From NCBI GenBank assembly GCA_000433255.1, contig HF998231.1:8923-15058 (forward strand): a stretch of 6,136 nucleotides of DNA, read 5' to 3'. The translations under genes and the position numbers were made by a program. Position 1 is the stretch's first letter. The number at the start of each line of letters is the position of its first letter. Source of the DNA: Coprobacillus sp. CAG:605. GTDB taxonomy: Bacteria > Bacillota_I > Bacilli_A > RF39 > UBA660. Of the stretch, positions 5,267 through 6,136 are shown piece by piece. Under the pieces are notes generated by a model, which saw only the letters and a list, made by a program, of their open reading frames with translations, was not told where the DNA came from and ran no database searches.

Positions 5267-6136
5267 ATGAATATGAAAGATGAAGAACCTAAAATAATTA
5301 ATAATTTTATTAAATTAATTTCTACAAACAATGCTCCCTTAGTAGATGCTACATTTTTAAGCTTAAATCTTAGTAAGAACGCTAAAATATCTTCCCCTAG
5401 CCAAGATTCCTTTAACAATGCTCTTTTAAGTGCCGCTTTAAGTAGTGCTTATGATTGTGAATCTAAAACTACTGATACAACCTATGTGTTTACTAACCAA
5501 GAAGGGTATGCTAGCAATATTTTGACTATTAAATATGATACTGCCAGATTTGATTATCATGACCAAACCAGTGGTCTAAATACCAGTCTAACTCGTAACT
5601 ACAAATCTTTGTTTCAATATGAAATAACTTCTCCAAGCGGTTTTAAAATGACTCTTGATTTAAAAGAAGATAAAAATCCTCGTAACTTTAAACTTCACAT
5701 CTATATTCTAGATTCTAGCATTTCTTACGAACTAACTGACTTAAATACTAAGAAAAAACAAAACTTAATTCTAGCTATGATTGATTCTTATGCTAACAAA
5801 GAAGAAGCTTATACTTTCTTATCCAAAAAAGAAATCGCTAAATCTTTTTGTTCTAATCCAGAACTATATAACAAACTTTTAGAAATATCTAAAAACTACC
5901 AACGTGAAGTAAATAAAAAATTGAGTAAATTATTTCTAACTACTTCTATGCCTGGTACTGTAACTAACTATTTCTATGACGACGAAATTAATAGCAAATT
6001 TTACAATATTGACAACGAAGAACTAAATTATATGACTTTTCTAGCTAGTAAAGCCTCAGATAATAACTTGCCTGTATATTTAAATACCAAAAATTTTAGT
6101 GGCTCTTATGTTTCTATCGTACCTTACGTTCAAACT
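5267..6136 (+). CDS. Protein of unknown function (3' end outside window)
   Basis: An open frame of 290 codons runs from ATG 5267 to the window edge without a stop. The start is set by AGAAGGA ending 6 bases upstream; the second ATG two codons later is too far from it. I do not recognise the family. The product is soluble-looking, with no signal peptide, membrane helix or lipobox, and rich in Asn, Ser, Thr, Lys and Tyr. Residues 1-62 look helical with Ser/Ala-rich stretches (NALLSAALSSAY, 51-62). Residues 70-160 alternate as beta-strands (TTYVF, NILTIKYD, LFQYEIT, FKMTLDL, FKLHIYILD), suggesting a beta-sheet domain. Residues 165-225 are helical and charged (KKEIAKSF, KNYQREVNKKLSKLF), and another segment with FYDDE and EELNYMTFLASKA follows. 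Codon use and base composition match the neighbours, so recent transfer is not evident. Confidence 0.8.
   Translation, partial: MNMKDEEPKIINNFIKLISTNNAPLVDATFLSLNLSKNAKISSPSQDSFNNALLSAALSSAYDCESKTTDTTYVFTNQEGYASNILTIKYDTARFDYHDQTSGLNTSLTRNYKSLFQYEITSPSGFKMTLDLKEDKNPRNFKLHIYILDSSISYELTDLNTKKKQNLILAMIDSYANKEEAYTFLSKKEIAKSFCSNPELYNKLLEISKNYQREVNKKLSKLFLTTSMPGTVTNYFYDDEINSKFYNIDNEELNYMTFLASKASDNNLPVYLNTKNFSGSYVSIVPYVQT

Noticed and set aside
1..6136. Mycoplasma-type genetic code (TGA as Trp)
   Set aside because: Trp is encoded by TGG in the symporter and Sel1 genes, and TGA ends the HAD gene.

Overview
The window is AT-rich and densely packed. TGG encodes Trp and one gene ends in TGA, so the code is standard, not the mycoplasma code. 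Together with Gram-positive-type Shine-Dalgarno (SD) sites, TGn extended -10 promoters and a MurC resembling those of Bacillus and Staphylococcus, this suggests a low-GC Firmicute. An uncultured gut Bacilli/Mycoplasmatota-like lineage that keeps a cell wall is plausible, but this is inference. Nothing indicates a prophage, insertion sequence, CRISPR array or RNA gene.

Layout. Positions 3-314 (+) hold the 3' end of a small HAD-fold protein. It converges on a dicarboxylate/amino acid:cation symporter gene (352-1674, -), with a hairpin terminator in the 37-bp gap. The 127-bp divergent region 1675-1801 carries promoters for the symporter and for a Sel1-repeat protein gene (1802-3349, +), plus a 9-bp direct repeat spaced exactly 30 bp. 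A second HAD-fold gene (3396-3908, +) follows behind its own likely promoter. It overlaps a murC-like Mur ligase gene (3905-5209, +) by ATGA, giving a two-gene operon. One base after the murC stop codon begins a strong promoter for a gene of unknown function (5267 onward) that runs off the window.

How the genes fit together. The two HAD proteins are paralogues that share the VITS and DDDYF.G motifs. One is translationally coupled to the enzyme that adds the first peptide residue to the peptidoglycan precursor. The symporter probably imports an amino acid, and its key sites differ from the classical aspartate/glutamate type. The Sel1 protein is a likely scaffold with an unrecognised N-terminal domain. 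No obvious defence or secretion system is visible. The most noteworthy points are the HAD paralogue pair, the divergent C-terminal domain of the Mur ligase, the altered symporter motifs and the unidentified last gene.
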